64,000 nucleotides of DNA from Candidatus Baltobacteraceae bacterium (GCA_036559195.1 DATBTN010000057.1:123591-187590), one strand, 5' to 3'. Positions 49,071 to 57,818 are shown, counted from the stretch's first letter. The notes: generated from the sequence alone by a model not told the origin. Numbers and translations are program-made.

Positions 49071-49100
49071 ACGAAGCCGCATGACAAGAACCACTTGTGT

Positions 49101-49754
49101 TTACTGGGAGCGGAGCGGGATGAATTGGCAGGCTATGGCGCCGGTTTCGCGGAGGCCGGCGACGGTGCGTTCGTAGGCGATGCTTCGTTGGGCGGCGCTG
49201 TTGCCGATTGGGGCGACGAGGCGGCCGCCTTCGCGGAGTTGTTCGAAGAGCGAGGGTGCGATGCTCGGGGCACTCGCGGTCACGATGATGCGATCGAAGG
49301 GTGCGTCGTGCGGATCGCCGTTGCGGCCGTCGCCGCAGATGATTCGTACGCTGCCGTATCCGGTCGCGTAGAGGCGCCGCGCCGCGTTCGCGGCGAGGTC
49401 GGCTTCGATATCGATCGTGACGACGCGGCCGTACGCTCCGGCGAGTTCGGCGAGCAGCGCGGCATTGTAGCCGCTGCCGGTTCCGATCTCTAAGACGCGC
49501 ATGCCCGGCTCGACGCGCAGTTGTTCGAGCATCAGCGCGATCATGGTCGGCTGCGATGCGGTGCTCAACGCGACGCCGTTGGCGGATTTGATCGCAACGA
49601 CGCCGTCGGCATAGGCGGCATCGATCGAAACCTCGGGCAGGAACGCATGGCGCGGCACCGCGCGCAGCGCCGCTTCGACGCCGCGATCGATGCCGATTCC
49701 GGCCACGATCATGCGATCGACCAAACGGTTGCGGATGCGCGCGGCGTCGTCCAT
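49101..49754 (-). CDS. pcm: Protein-L-isoaspartate O-methyltransferase
   Basis: A 217-residue PIMT that repairs isoaspartyl residues in aged proteins. Signatures: VPRHAFLPE, STASQPTMIALMLEQL, SAM motif VLEIGTGSGYNAALLAELAG (about residues 81-100) and a late GGRLVAPIG. ATG 49754 matches the family N-terminus; the frame up to 49889 is not conserved. It is separated from the divergent zinc-ribbon gene by about 220 bp in which only a small hairpin, GGGCGCT/AGCGCCC (49930-49949), was seen. Confidence 0.93.
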   Translation of the reverse strand: MDDAARIRNRLVDRMIVAGIGIDRGVEAALRAVPRHAFLPEVSIDAAYADGVVAIKSANGVALSTASQPTMIALMLEQLRVEPGMRVLEIGTGSGYNAALLAELAGAYGRVVTIDIEADLAANAARRLYATGYGSVRIICGDGRNGDPHDAPFDRIIVTASAPSIAPSLFEQLREGGRLVAPIGNSAAQRSIAYERTVAGLRETGAIACQFIPLRSQ

Positions 49755-49975
49755 GCACCCGTTATACCGCGTTTTAGCGCAGGATCGGATGGACGTCCCC
49801 AAACTCGTGCTAGAGCGGCCGCTCGCGCAGGCCGACCGCGATGGCCTCGGCGAGAAACGGCGGGCACCGCCGCCTCGAGCGTGGCGCATCTGGTGCTACT
49901 CATGTCGCACGCCTCCCTGCACGAAGAAGCGGGCGCTTCCAGGAGCGCCCGGCGCCCGGGGGCGAATGGATTGGC

Positions 49976-50215
49976 ATGCATCTCAGCCCTGAAACCGTCG
50001 ATCACTTCTTTGCGTCGATCGTGTGGATCGCCCTCATCGTTATCGTCATCGCCGCCTACATCGGGACGCGCGGTTCGGGCGCTGGTAAGGCTCCGATCGG
50101 CCGGACGTATGCGTGTGCGAACTGCGGTCGCCGCGGCAATCACGAACACATGGTGCCCGTCAATGCGGGCGGCTCGGTCGTCTGGTACTGCGCCAAACAC
50201 TCCGGCTCGCACTAA
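49976..50215 (+). CDS. Small membrane protein with C-terminal zinc ribbon
   Basis: A 79-residue protein from ATG 49976. One membrane helix (FFASIVWIALIVIVIAAYIG, about residues 11-30) precedes a mini zinc ribbon YACANCGRRG and VVWYCAKHS, giving Cys-x2-Cys and Cys-x2-His ligands. No family name is recognised. The longer frame from 49841 has no conserved features. A perfect intrinsic terminator follows 33 bp after the stop. Confidence 0.6.
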   Translation: MHLSPETVDHFFASIVWIALIVIVIAAYIGTRGSGAGKAPIGRTYACANCGRRGNHEHMVPVNAGGSVVWYCAKHSGSH

Positions 50216-50243
50216 CGAACCGGCTTCACCGAACCCATAACAT

Positions 50244-50270
50244 GAAAAACGCACCACGGTGCGTTTTTTG
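50244..50270 (+). terminator. Intrinsic terminator
   Basis: ACGCACC (50249-50255) and GGTGCGT (50258-50264) form a perfect hairpin with an A-run before and T-run after (50264-50269), so it may act in both directions. Confidence 0.9.
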
Positions 50271-50279
50271 CATTCGACG

Positions 50280-50545
50280 CGTCCTTCGACAAGCTCAGGA
50301 TGACAAAGGTGTTGTCATGGTGAGCTTGTCGATCCACGTGCTGGTCAACAAGCCCCGCTCTTTGTCATGGTGAGCTTGTCGAACCACGTGCTGGTCAACA
50401 AGCCCCGCTCTTTGTCATGGTGAGCTTGTCGAACCATGTGCTGGTCAACAAGCCCCCGCTCTTTGTCATGGTGAGCTTGTCGAACCACGTGCTGGTCACC
50501 GAGCCCCGCTCTTTGTCATGATGAGCTTGTCGAACCACGTGCGGG
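50280..50545. repeat. Dispersed repeat plus tandem 50-bp array
   Basis: One CC/GG-type copy (50281-50306, minus sense) is followed by five tandem units of about 50 bp, with core starts at 50312, 50362, 50412, 50463 and 50513. Each unit holds one GG/CC-type 25-bp repeat plus a near-identical linker (CACGTGCTGGTCAACAAGCC). Four of the five keep GG/CC pairing; the last reads GA/CC. Nothing else is seen in the 340-bp gene-free stretch 50216-50555 apart from the terminator at 50244-50270. Confidence 0.9.
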
Positions 50546-50555
50546 TCGACGGGCG

Positions 50556-50783
50556 CTAGATCTGGACGACTTCGCGGACTTCGGGGACGTCGGCGCAGAC
50601 GACGGCTTCGATCGCGCCTTTGAGCGTCATCGAGGATGCGGGGCAGCCGCCGCACGCACCGAGCATCTGGACGAATGCGGTGCCGTCTTCGACTTTGATG
50701 AGCCAGACTTCGCCGCCGTCCATTTGAATGCCGGGCCGTACTTTGTCGAGCGCTGCGTTGACGCGCTCTTCGAGGGTCTCTAT
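50556..50783 (-). CDS. NifU C-terminal-domain Fe-S scaffold (Nfu), ATA start proposed
   Basis: A 75-residue Nfu domain: LEERVNAALDKVRPGIQMDG at the N-terminus, then GGEVWLI and the cluster-binding GACGGCPASSMTLKGAIE (CxxC). Nfu proteins carry or transfer iron-sulfur clusters. No ATG, GTG or TTG is available close to the conserved start. ATA at 50783 overlaps the aldolase TAG (ATAG) and lies nine bases after AAAGG (50797-50793). Longer starts would run about 100 bp into the aldolase gene. Confidence 0.8.
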   Translation of the reverse strand: METLEERVNAALDKVRPGIQMDGGEVWLIKVEDGTAFVQMLGACGGCPASSMTLKGAIEAVVCADVPEVREVVQI

Positions 50784-51688
50784 TGCGAATAGCCTTTCAT
50801 GACTTCGTGCATCCGGCCGCTCATGGCCAATGCCTCGTCCCACTTGCGCTGCCACATGTTGCGGCCGAAGATCAACCCGACGCACCCGGCCTCCATCGCG
50901 ATTTTCGCTTTGTGAATCGTGTCGTCGTCGCTGGCTTTGCTTCCGCCGGAGACCAGCACGAGCGAGCGTCCCGCGGACTTCACAACCTTCGCAAGTCCCT
51001 CTTCATCAGACAGCTGGAGCGTGTCGTAAGGTTTCGGTAATTGGCCGGCGGTGGCCGCATCGAACTTCGGAACGTTCAATTTGATCACGTCCACGCCCAT
51101 CTCGCAGGCGACTCGCGCCGCGTAGTCGATCGCGTAGAGCGAATCGATGCCGCCCTTGGCTTTGATCGCCGCGCCGCGCGGATAGGCCCAGACGATCAGC
51201 GGCATGCCGTAGCGTTCGCACTCGCGGCGAACTTCGTTGCACTGCGCGATATCCACGTCTTGCGCGGGGCTGCCGACGTAGAGCGTGTATCCAACCGCGT
51301 CGGCGCCCAATCGCACGGCATCTTCGACCGACGAGGTGAGCGAACTAAACGAATCGTCGTCGTTCGGTACGTTCGTCTTGCCGTTGATCTTAAGCACGAG
51401 CGGCACTTTGCCCGCGTAGGCCTTGTGATATTTCTCCGCCAGACCGACGTGCAGCGCGATGCCCGAAAAATTACCTGCGACCGCGAGGCGGTAGATCCAA
51501 TCGGTATCGATCGACTCCGGGTTTGCGAAGAAGTCGATCGGCCCATGCTCGAGGCCCTGATCGATCGGCAACAGCATCAGGGTTCCGTTGGCCGGCCCGT
51601 GTTCGTACATCAAGCGGTGCAAACGGACGCGTTTGCCCGTCGAAAGGTTCATGTCGTCAAACGTGGGGCGGCGAACGGTAGCTAGCAC
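50780..51688 (-). CDS. Class I fructose-bisphosphate aldolase (FbaB/DhnA family)
   Basis: A 302-residue Schiff-base aldolase. Signatures: LLPIDQGLEHGPIDFF (about residues 39-54), VLKINGKTN, the VIVWAYPRG-like block PLIVWAYPRGAAI and DVIKLNVPK with the likely Schiff-base Lys (about 204), then LVLVSGGSK. GTG 51688 has GAGGAG nine bases upstream; ATG 51652 is an alternative. It is coupled to the Nfu gene. It may serve glycolysis/gluconeogenesis, with pyk at 20993. Confidence 0.9.
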   Translation of the reverse strand: MLATVRRPTFDDMNLSTGKRVRLHRLMYEHGPANGTLMLLPIDQGLEHGPIDFFANPESIDTDWIYRLAVAGNFSGIALHVGLAEKYHKAYAGKVPLVLKINGKTNVPNDDDSFSSLTSSVEDAVRLGADAVGYTLYVGSPAQDVDIAQCNEVRRECERYGMPLIVWAYPRGAAIKAKGGIDSLYAIDYAARVACEMGVDVIKLNVPKFDAATAGQLPKPYDTLQLSDEEGLAKVVKSAGRSLVLVSGGSKASDDDTIHKAKIAMEAGCVGLIFGRNMWQRKWDEALAMSGRMHEVMKGYSQ

Positions 51689-51820
51689 GAGTTGGGTCTC
51701 CTCAAGACGCGATGCGGGCGGGGCTTCTCGGCCTCCGGCCTTCGGTCAGGGTTCGAGCGGCCCCTACGCGGGCGGTTGCTCCCAGGTTGCCGGCGGCACG
51801 TTGCGGGAACAAGGCTCGCC

Positions 51821-52831
51821 ATGGCCGATCCTCATTCCGCCGCCTTCACTCCGGCGCACTGCACGGTTTTCCGGGACGACGGGCGTGCCGAGCCGCTTGC
51901 CGATCTCTCGAAGATCAGCGAGATCCTCGAAGAGCCGGGTGCCTTCGTTTGGCTCGACACGGTCGACCCGCAGGACGGCGCGCTGCGCTTGCTGCAGGAC
52001 GAGTTCGGCCTTCATCCGCTCGCGGTAGAAGATGCCGTAAAAGCACACCAACGGTCGAAAATCGATGCGTATGCCGGCTTTTGGTTCATCGTCGTGCATG
52101 CGGTCGCCCACGGCGCGCGCACGCTAACGACTAGCGAAATCGCGATTTTTGCCGGCACGCGGTTCGTGGTGACGGTTCGGCACGCGCCCGCTTACCCGCT
52201 CGACGAGATCGAACGGCGTTGGAACGGGGTAACCTCGCTCAAGCGAGACAGCGGCGCACTCGTGCATACGATCCTCGATACCGTCGTCGACGACTACTTT
52301 CCGGTCGTGGAAACCTTCGAAGCGCGGGTCGAAGCACTGGAGAACGCGCTCCTGACGCCGTCGCGCGGCGGCCCGGCGAGCGCCGACGTTTTGCGCGACG
52401 TGCTTGCGATCAAACAGCAGCTGCAGCTCATGCGTCACGTGGTCGCGCCGGTAGGCGACATCGTCGCTCGCATCGTGCGCAGCGACGTGCAGATCTTCGG
52501 CCCCGACGAAATCGCCTACTATCAGGACGTTGGAGATCACGCGATGCGATTGCTCGACCGCATCGACTCGCTGCACGACATGGTCGCAACGACGCTCTCG
52601 ATCCATTGGTCGTTATCGGCACACCGCCAAGCCGAGATCGGCAAGCAGCTCACGGTAATCGCGACGATCTTTCTGCCGTTGAGCTTTATCACGGGCTTTT
52701 TCGGGCAGAATTTTGGTTTTCTGATCAATCACATCACGGGCGTCCACGATTTTTGGTGGCTCGGGATCGGCAGCGAGGTCGTGGCGCTCGCGATCCTGAT
52801 GGTCTACTTTGCACGGAAACGCTGGGTCTAG
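51821..52831 (+). CDS. CorA-family divalent cation channel
   Basis: A 336-residue protein with a large cytosolic N-terminal domain and two C-terminal membrane helices (about residues 279-298 and 311-331). Between them lies the pore motif GFFGQNFGF; the Gly-Met-Asn of classical CorA is Gly-Gln-Asn, a variant seen in CorA-like subfamilies. VWLDTVDPQDG and FGLHPLAVEDAV are typical. It may carry Mg2+, Co2+, Ni2+ or Zn2+. ATG 51821 begins the conserved part. Confidence 0.88.
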   Translation: MADPHSAAFTPAHCTVFRDDGRAEPLADLSKISEILEEPGAFVWLDTVDPQDGALRLLQDEFGLHPLAVEDAVKAHQRSKIDAYAGFWFIVVHAVAHGARTLTTSEIAIFAGTRFVVTVRHAPAYPLDEIERRWNGVTSLKRDSGALVHTILDTVVDDYFPVVETFEARVEALENALLTPSRGGPASADVLRDVLAIKQQLQLMRHVVAPVGDIVARIVRSDVQIFGPDEIAYYQDVGDHAMRLLDRIDSLHDMVATTLSIHWSLSAHRQAEIGKQLTVIATIFLPLSFITGFFGQNFGFLINHITGVHDFWWLGIGSEVVALAILMVYFARKRWV

Positions 52832-52851
52832 CGCGAAGGCGCCCCCTCGAT

Positions 52852-53739
52852 ATGGAAAATCTTCCGAAGATCGGTTTTATCGGCGTCGGCGCGATGGGCG
52901 AACCGATGGCTCGTTCCTTGCGACGCGCGGGTTTTGCGGTAACGGCGTGCGCGCATCGCAATCGCGAACCGCTCGATCGGCTCGCCGCCGATGGGGTGGC
53001 GCAGGCCGCCGATCCGGCCGGCGTCGCTGCCGCGAGTTCGATCGTCATTACATGCGTTCCGGACGCGCCGCAGGTTGAAGAGGCGCTTTTCGGTTCCCGC
53101 GGGGCCCTCGCGGGAGCGGCGGCTCCCGCTACCTTCATCGACATGTCGACGATCTCGCCGGTCGCCACGCGTGAGTTCGCGACTCGAATCAATGCGGCCG
53201 GGCACCGATTCGTCGACGCCCCGGTCAGCGGCGGTCCCGCCCGCGCGAACGAGGGGACGCTCACGATCATGGTCGGAGCCGATCCGCTCGATTTCGCCCA
53301 CGTCGAGCCGGTGCTGCGGGCGATGGGAACCCCCCACCATCTGGGGGCGGTGGGACTCGGCGAGACCGTGAAACTCGTCAATCAGCTCATGATCTCGACG
53401 ATCATGCTCGCGAACGCGGAGGCGTTGACGTTCGCGAAGAAGGCCGGAGCCGATATCGAGGCCGTTCGTAAAGTCATCGCTAGCGCGACGGGTTCAAATT
53501 ATCTGCTGGAGAACTGGTTACCGAAAACGTGGTTTGCGGGCACGTTTGACGGAGGCTTCGCACTCGATCTCCTCCGTAAGGATCTGGCGGCCGCGCTCGA
53601 CGCGGCGCGCTCGATGAAGTTGGCACTTCCCGCGTCGGCTCTCGCGTACCAGCTCTACACACTGCAATCGGCTGAAGGGGACGGATCGCGTGACTACAGC
53701 GCCGTCGCAAAATTCTATGAACGCATCGCTGGAGAATAA
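52852..53739 (+). CDS. 3-hydroxyisobutyrate dehydrogenase-like NAD(P) oxidoreductase
   Basis: A 295-residue beta-hydroxyacid dehydrogenase. Rossmann motif IGFIGVGAMGEPMARSLRRA (about residues 7-26), the substrate motif FVDAPVSGGPARANEGTLTI (about 121-140) and the catalytic Lys region GLGETVKLVNQLM (about 168-180) are intact. Members act on hydroxyisobutyrate, tartronate semialdehyde or glyoxylate; specificity is not clear. Its end overlaps phoB by 50 bp. Confidence 0.88.
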   Translation: MENLPKIGFIGVGAMGEPMARSLRRAGFAVTACAHRNREPLDRLAADGVAQAADPAGVAAASSIVITCVPDAPQVEEALFGSRGALAGAAAPATFIDMSTISPVATREFATRINAAGHRFVDAPVSGGPARANEGTLTIMVGADPLDFAHVEPVLRAMGTPHHLGAVGLGETVKLVNQLMISTIMLANAEALTFAKKAGADIEAVRKVIASATGSNYLLENWLPKTWFAGTFDGGFALDLLRKDLAAALDAARSMKLALPASALAYQLYTLQSAEGDGSRDYSAVAKFYERIAGE

Positions 53740-54454
53740 ACGGGGCAGCTTCAACAAGCACCCCGACTTCAATAAAAAAATCCTCGTCGTCGACGACGAG
53801 GCGGCGATCCTCCAGACCCTGCGCTACAACTTGGAACGAAGCGGCTACACGGTTTGTACCGCCAGCGACGGGCGTAGCGCGATTGCGATGGCCCAGCGCG
53901 AGGAGCCCGACCTCATCGTGCTCGACATCATGCTGCCGGTGCTCGACGGCATCGAAGCGTGCAAGGAGATTCGCAAGACGAGCTCCGTGCCGATCATCAT
54001 GTTGACGGCGAAGGATCAGGAGATCGACAAGGTGCTCGCGCTCGAACTCGGGGCCGACGACTACGTCACCAAACCGTTTGCGCTGCACGAATTCCTCGCT
54101 CGCGTGAAGGCGCGCTTGCGCCGTCAATCGCCGATCGTTTCGCAGGATCGCGAGGCGGCGATCTCTCTGGGCGGCATCGTGCTCGACCCGTCGCGCCAGC
54201 AATTGACGGTTCGCGGTACCGACGTATCGCTCGCGCCCAAGGAGTTCGCGCTGCTTCGCGTGCTCATGGAGAATCCGGGACGCGTAGTCACGCGTCAGAC
54301 CCTGCTCGACAAGGTTTGGGGATACGATTTCGAAGGCGAGCAGCAGACGGTGAGCGTGCACATCCGGTGGCTGCGTGAGAAAATTGAAGAAGATTCACGT
54401 AGTCCGCGGCACATCATCACCGTCCGCAGCCGCGGATACATGTTCAAGGAGTAA
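53690..54454 (+). CDS. phoB: PhoB-type phosphate response regulator (OmpR family)
   Basis: A 254-residue response regulator with a receiver (KILVVDDEAAILQTL, phospho-Asp in LIVLDIMLPVLDG, Lys in ADDYVTKPFAL) and a winged-helix DNA-binding domain (LAPKEFALLRVLMENPGRVV to RGYMFKE). GTG 53690 has AAGGGG nine bases upstream, within the dehydrogenase gene. Adjacent phoR and pst genes justify PhoB rather than another OmpR member. It is the likely reader of the 11-bp repeats at 55956 and 58725. Confidence 0.9.
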   Translation: MTTAPSQNSMNASLENKRGSFNKHPDFNKKILVVDDEAAILQTLRYNLERSGYTVCTASDGRSAIAMAQREEPDLIVLDIMLPVLDGIEACKEIRKTSSVPIIMLTAKDQEIDKVLALELGADDYVTKPFALHEFLARVKARLRRQSPIVSQDREAAISLGGIVLDPSRQQLTVRGTDVSLAPKEFALLRVLMENPGRVVTRQTLLDKVWGYDFEGEQQTVSVHIRWLREKIEEDSRSPRHIITVRSRGYMFKE

Positions 54455-54456
54455 TC

Positions 54457-55632
54457 ATCCAGCCAGAGATTCTCGCGTTCGGCGCGCTCGTTATCGGCGT
54501 GGCGGCGGGGTTCGGTCTGCGGTCGCTGAGAGGCGCGCGCGCGCCGGAGCGCGCCGACGATCCGCCGCCGCGCGCCGCCGAACGTTCCGGCGACCGGTTC
54601 GATGCGCTCGTGCGCGCCCTGCCGCTGGGCGTGATGATGCTCGATCGACACACGCGGGTGCGATTTTCCAATCGCGCATCGGCGGCGATCTTCGGCTTCG
54701 ATGTAAAACGCGTTGAAGGCGCGCATCTGATCGAAGCGGTTCCTTCGATCGAGCTCGAACGCCGCGCCGACGCGGCGCTTGCGGGTGAAGCGACGATGGG
54801 GCCGCTCATCGTTGCCGGAAAGACCGGGAGCCGCCACTATGCGGTCTCCGTCTATCCGCTCACCGATCACGACGATCGCGTGAACGGGGCGCTCGTGCTG
54901 GCCGAGGATCACACGGACCTGTTGGCGCTCGAGCGCGCGCGTCAGGAGTTTCTCTCCAACGTTTCGCACGAGCTGCGAACGCCGCTTTCGTCGGTAAAAC
55001 TGATGCTCGAGACGGTGCTCGAATCGCCCGAGGAAGAAGCCGGCGATATCTTTTTGCCGCAGGCGCTCGCACAAGTCGACCGGCTCGTCGCCCTGGTGGC
55101 GCGTCTGCTCGAGCAGGCCCGGGCGGAATCCGGGGCGATGAACCTGCACGTGGACGAGGTCGATCTCGAAGCGATCGCCCGGCCGATCGTCGCGTCGTTC
55201 GAGCCGCAGGCTGCGGCCAAGAACGTGACCCTTGAGTTTCGCGCCGAGCGGCCGATCGTTTTGGAAGCGGACTCGCAGCGGCTGGCCCAAGTTCTGGTAA
55301 ACCTCATCGATAATGCGCTGCGTTTCACTCCCACCGGGGGATCGGTAACGACCGCGATCGACACGAGCGGCGGGTACGCCGTCATCGGCGTGAGCGATAC
55401 GGGGATCGGGATCCCGTACAAGGATATCCCGCATATCTTCGAGCGGTTCTACGTGGTGGATCGTTCGCGCGCGCGCGACATCAGCGGCGCGGGACTCGGA
55501 CTCTCGATCGTCAAGCAAATCGTCGACGCGCACAACGGCACCGTCACGGCCGAATCGCTTCTCGGAAGCGGCACCAAGTTCACCGTAAAGATCCCGGTCG
55601 CGCACCTCATGCGATCCCCGCCGTCGCGTTAA
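54457..55632 (+). CDS. phoR: PhoR-type phosphate sensor kinase (ATC start proposed)
   Basis: A 391-residue kinase: N-terminal membrane helix (ILAFGALVIGVAAGFGL, about residues 5-21), PAS-like domain (RFDALVRALPLGVMML onward), HisKA with [17 protein letters not shown] (His near 169), and HATPase with NLIDNALRFTPTGG and GAGLGLSIVKQIV. The first standard start, GTG 54499, would cut the membrane helix and has no ribosome binding site. ATC 54457 follows AAGGAG (54446-54451) by five bases and restores the helix; ATC 54454, overlapping the phoB stop, is the other option. Confidence 0.88.
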   Translation: MQPEILAFGALVIGVAAGFGLRSLRGARAPERADDPPPRAAERSGDRFDALVRALPLGVMMLDRHTRVRFSNRASAAIFGFDVKRVEGAHLIEAVPSIELERRADAALAGEATMGPLIVAGKTGSRHYAVSVYPLTDHDDRVNGALVLAEDHTDLLALERARQEFLSNVSHELRTPLSSVKLMLETVLESPEEEAGDIFLPQALAQVDRLVALVARLLEQARAESGAMNLHVDEVDLEAIARPIVASFEPQAAAKNVTLEFRAERPIVLEADSQRLAQVLVNLIDNALRFTPTGGSVTTAIDTSGGYAVIGVSDTGIGIPYKDIPHIFERFYVVDRSRARDISGAGLGLSIVKQIVDAHNGTVTAESLLGSGTKFTVKIPVAHLMRSPPSR

Positions 55633-55742
55633 TCTCGCGATAAGGAAGCCCTAATACGCGTGTGGTTTGCTTAGAGCATGCTGACGTGGATGGAGCTTGA
55701 GAAATCGGATCGGCGCCTACGCTGCGAACTAAAGAACCCACT

Positions 55743-55924
55743 TGTCATCCTGAGCCCGTCGAAGGACGACAAGCTCATGCTTCGACAAGCTCAGCATGAC
55801 AAAGAATCCACTTGTCATCCTGAGCCCGTCGAAGGACGACAAGCCCATGCTTCGACAAGCCCATGCTTCGACAAGCTCAGCATGACAAAGAACCCACTTG
55901 TCATCCTGAGCTTGTCGAAGGACC
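55743..55924. repeat. Dispersed 25-bp repeat cluster
   Basis: Alternating orientations: plus-sense CC/GG copies at about 55744-55768, 55812-55836 and 55899-55923, and minus-sense GC/GC copies at about 55777-55801 and 55864-55888, plus a partial copy near 55845. Adjacent opposite copies could pair. No gene is seen in the 386-bp stretch 55633-56018 beyond this cluster and the Pho promoter. Confidence 0.85.
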
Positions 55925-55955
55925 GTGCCGCCGCGCTGAGGTCGGCGTGACGCGC

Positions 55956-56009
55956 CTTAATCTTCCTTAATATTGGCTTAAGGAAGACTTACGGCTCCTT
56001 GCGTACGAT
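55956..56009 (+). promoter_or_regulatory. Pho box and promoter of pstCAB
   Basis: Direct repeats CTTAAT (55956), CTTAAT (55966), CTTAAG (55977) and CTTACG (55988) are spaced 10-11 bp, as PhoB-family binding sites are. A -10 box TACGAT lies at 56004-56009, 16 bp after the start of the last repeat, with no separate -35. The porin promoter at 58725 has the same spacing and the same -10. Confidence 0.8.
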
Positions 56010-56018
56010 GAGTGGGCT

Positions 56019-56900
56019 TTGATCCCGAGTCGACCAGGCCGGGCGCACGCGCAAGAACGCGTCGCTAAAGGTGCGCTCTTCGCTGCTAGCGCCTTCGTCA
56101 TCGTTGCGATGGCGACTATCCTCGGCTATCTCGCCTTCATGGGACTGCGGCTCTTTCTCCACGACCGCGTGTCGCCGTTCACGTTTTTGTTTTCGGCGAA
56201 CTTCAGCCCAGATCAGAATCATCCGGGCGCCCTCGTCTTCATCCTGGGCTCGCTCGCGGTTACGCTCTTTGCGATCTTCGTCGGCGGCCCGTTCGGGATC
56301 GCGGTCGGCATCTTTCTCTCGCAACTCGCGCCGAAGCGCCTCGCCTCGTTCATGAAACCGGCGATCGAGATTCTCGTCGGCATTCCATCGGTCGTCTACG
56401 GCTGGTTGGGGCTCACGCTGCTCGCGCCCGTCATCCGTCACGTCGGCAGCCTTACCGGCTTCGGATTGCTCACCGCCGGCATCGTACTCTCGATCATGAT
56501 TCTACCGACGGTCATCGCGCTCTCCGAGGACGCGCTGCGCGCGGTGCACATTTCGATGAAAGAAGGCTCGATGGCGCTGGGCGCTACGCGCTGGCAGACC
56601 ATCTGGAGCGTCCTCTTGCCATCCGCGCGCAGCGGCTTGATGGTCGCCGTCATTCTTGGCATAGCCCGCGCCATCGGCGAGGCGCTCGCCGTTCAGATGG
56701 TGATCGGGAATAGCCCGGTTTTGGCGAAGAGCCTGCTCGCGCCGACGGCGACGCTCACGACCGAAATCGTGACCGATATGGGCAGCGCGCAGCAGGGGAC
56801 GGTCCTCTACGATTCGCTTTTTTCGATGGCGTTTTTGCTGCTGCTCATCGCAATGGCGCTCATTCTCGGCGTGCGCTACGCCGCGCGCCAGCGAGCCTAA
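56019..56900 (+). CDS. pstC: Phosphate ABC transporter permease PstC
   Basis: A 293-residue inner-membrane permease with about six helices and the binding-protein-dependent transport motif EGSMALGATRWQTIWSVLLP (about residues 185-204), followed by GIARAIGEALAV. TTG 56019 is the only reasonable start before the first helix. With the -10 box at 56004-56009 the transcript would begin around 56016, so the mRNA is almost leaderless. pstA follows immediately. Confidence 0.93.
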   Translation: MIPSRPGRAHAQERVAKGALFAASAFVIVAMATILGYLAFMGLRLFLHDRVSPFTFLFSANFSPDQNHPGALVFILGSLAVTLFAIFVGGPFGIAVGIFLSQLAPKRLASFMKPAIEILVGIPSVVYGWLGLTLLAPVIRHVGSLTGFGLLTAGIVLSIMILPTVIALSEDALRAVHISMKEGSMALGATRWQTIWSVLLPSARSGLMVAVILGIARAIGEALAVQMVIGNSPVLAKSLLAPTATLTTEIVTDMGSAQQGTVLYDSLFSMAFLLLLIAMALILGVRYAARQRA

Positions 56901-57812
56901 ATGGCGGTAGCGAGCGCGACCTCTCTCGGCATTGAAAAGCGCGCGCGCGCCGCGCAGCGCCGTTTGGTCGATTCGGCCATGACCGGCGTTCTGTGGGCGG
57001 CGGCCGTTTCGATCATCGTGCTGCTCGCATTTTTCATCGGCTACATCACCTATCTCGGAGCGCCGGCCATCTCGTGGCATTTTCTTACCGCGCCGCCCAG
57101 CGAGATTAGCGCGGGGGGCGGCATCGGTCCCGAGATCTTCAATTCGTTTTATATTCTCATTCTCACGCTGATTTTCACGGTGCCGATCGCAACCGCGGGC
57201 GGCATCTATCTCCAGGAGTACGCTCGCCCCGGGCTCTTTACCGCGGCCGTGCAGTTCTGCGCCGAATCGCTCGCGACGATTCCGTCGATCGTGATGGGAC
57301 TCTTTGGGCTGGTGCTCTTCGTTACGGTGTTTCACTGGAAATTCAGCGCGATCGGAGGCGCGTTGACGCTAACGATCTTGAATCTGCCGGCGCTGATGCG
57401 CGTCACTCAAGAAGCGCTGCAGACGGTACCCAATGCGTTTCGCGAAGGCTCGATGGCGATTGGCGCCACCAAGTGGCAGACGATTCGCCGCGTCGTGCTT
57501 CCAAGCGCGATCGCACCGCTAACGACCGGCATCGTGCTCATCGCCGGCCGGATCATCGGCGAAACGGCCGCTTTGATCTTCACGGCCGGCACGAGCGTTT
57601 CGCCGGGTAAATCGGCGTTCGACATGGGGCTCTTCCACACGGCGGAAACGCTCTCGGTGCACCTGTGGTACACGCACTCCGAGGGGTTGATCCCCGATGG
57701 CACGCTCGTCGGCAACGGCTCCGCACTCGTTCTCCTCGTCATGGTCCTGATCTTCAACATTAGCGCCCGCTTTTTAGGGCGCGTGATAAACAAACGGTTC
57801 ACGGGGAAATAA
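56901..57812 (+). CDS. pstA: Phosphate ABC transporter permease PstA
   Basis: A 303-residue permease. About six membrane helices and the EAA-type loop EGSMAIGATKWQTIRRVVLP (about residues 182-201), then AGRIIGETAALIFTAG. A Gly-rich loop (SEISAGGGIGPEIFN) precedes the core, as in PstA. It abuts pstC without a gap and precedes pstB by 6 bp; together they form the PstCAB importer powered by ATP. Confidence 0.93.
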   Translation: MAVASATSLGIEKRARAAQRRLVDSAMTGVLWAAAVSIIVLLAFFIGYITYLGAPAISWHFLTAPPSEISAGGGIGPEIFNSFYILILTLIFTVPIATAGGIYLQEYARPGLFTAAVQFCAESLATIPSIVMGLFGLVLFVTVFHWKFSAIGGALTLTILNLPALMRVTQEALQTVPNAFREGSMAIGATKWQTIRRVVLPSAIAPLTTGIVLIAGRIIGETAALIFTAGTSVSPGKSAFDMGLFHTAETLSVHLWYTHSEGLIPDGTLVGNGSALVLLVMVLIFNISARFLGRVINKRFTGK

Positions 57813-57818
57813 TCTGGT

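Noticed and set aside
50312..50545. Regular 50-bp units that look like a short CRISPR array
   Set aside because: The whole unit repeats including the linker, so there are no unique spacers. The repeat core is the same dispersed 25-mer found at other loci, and no cas genes are near.
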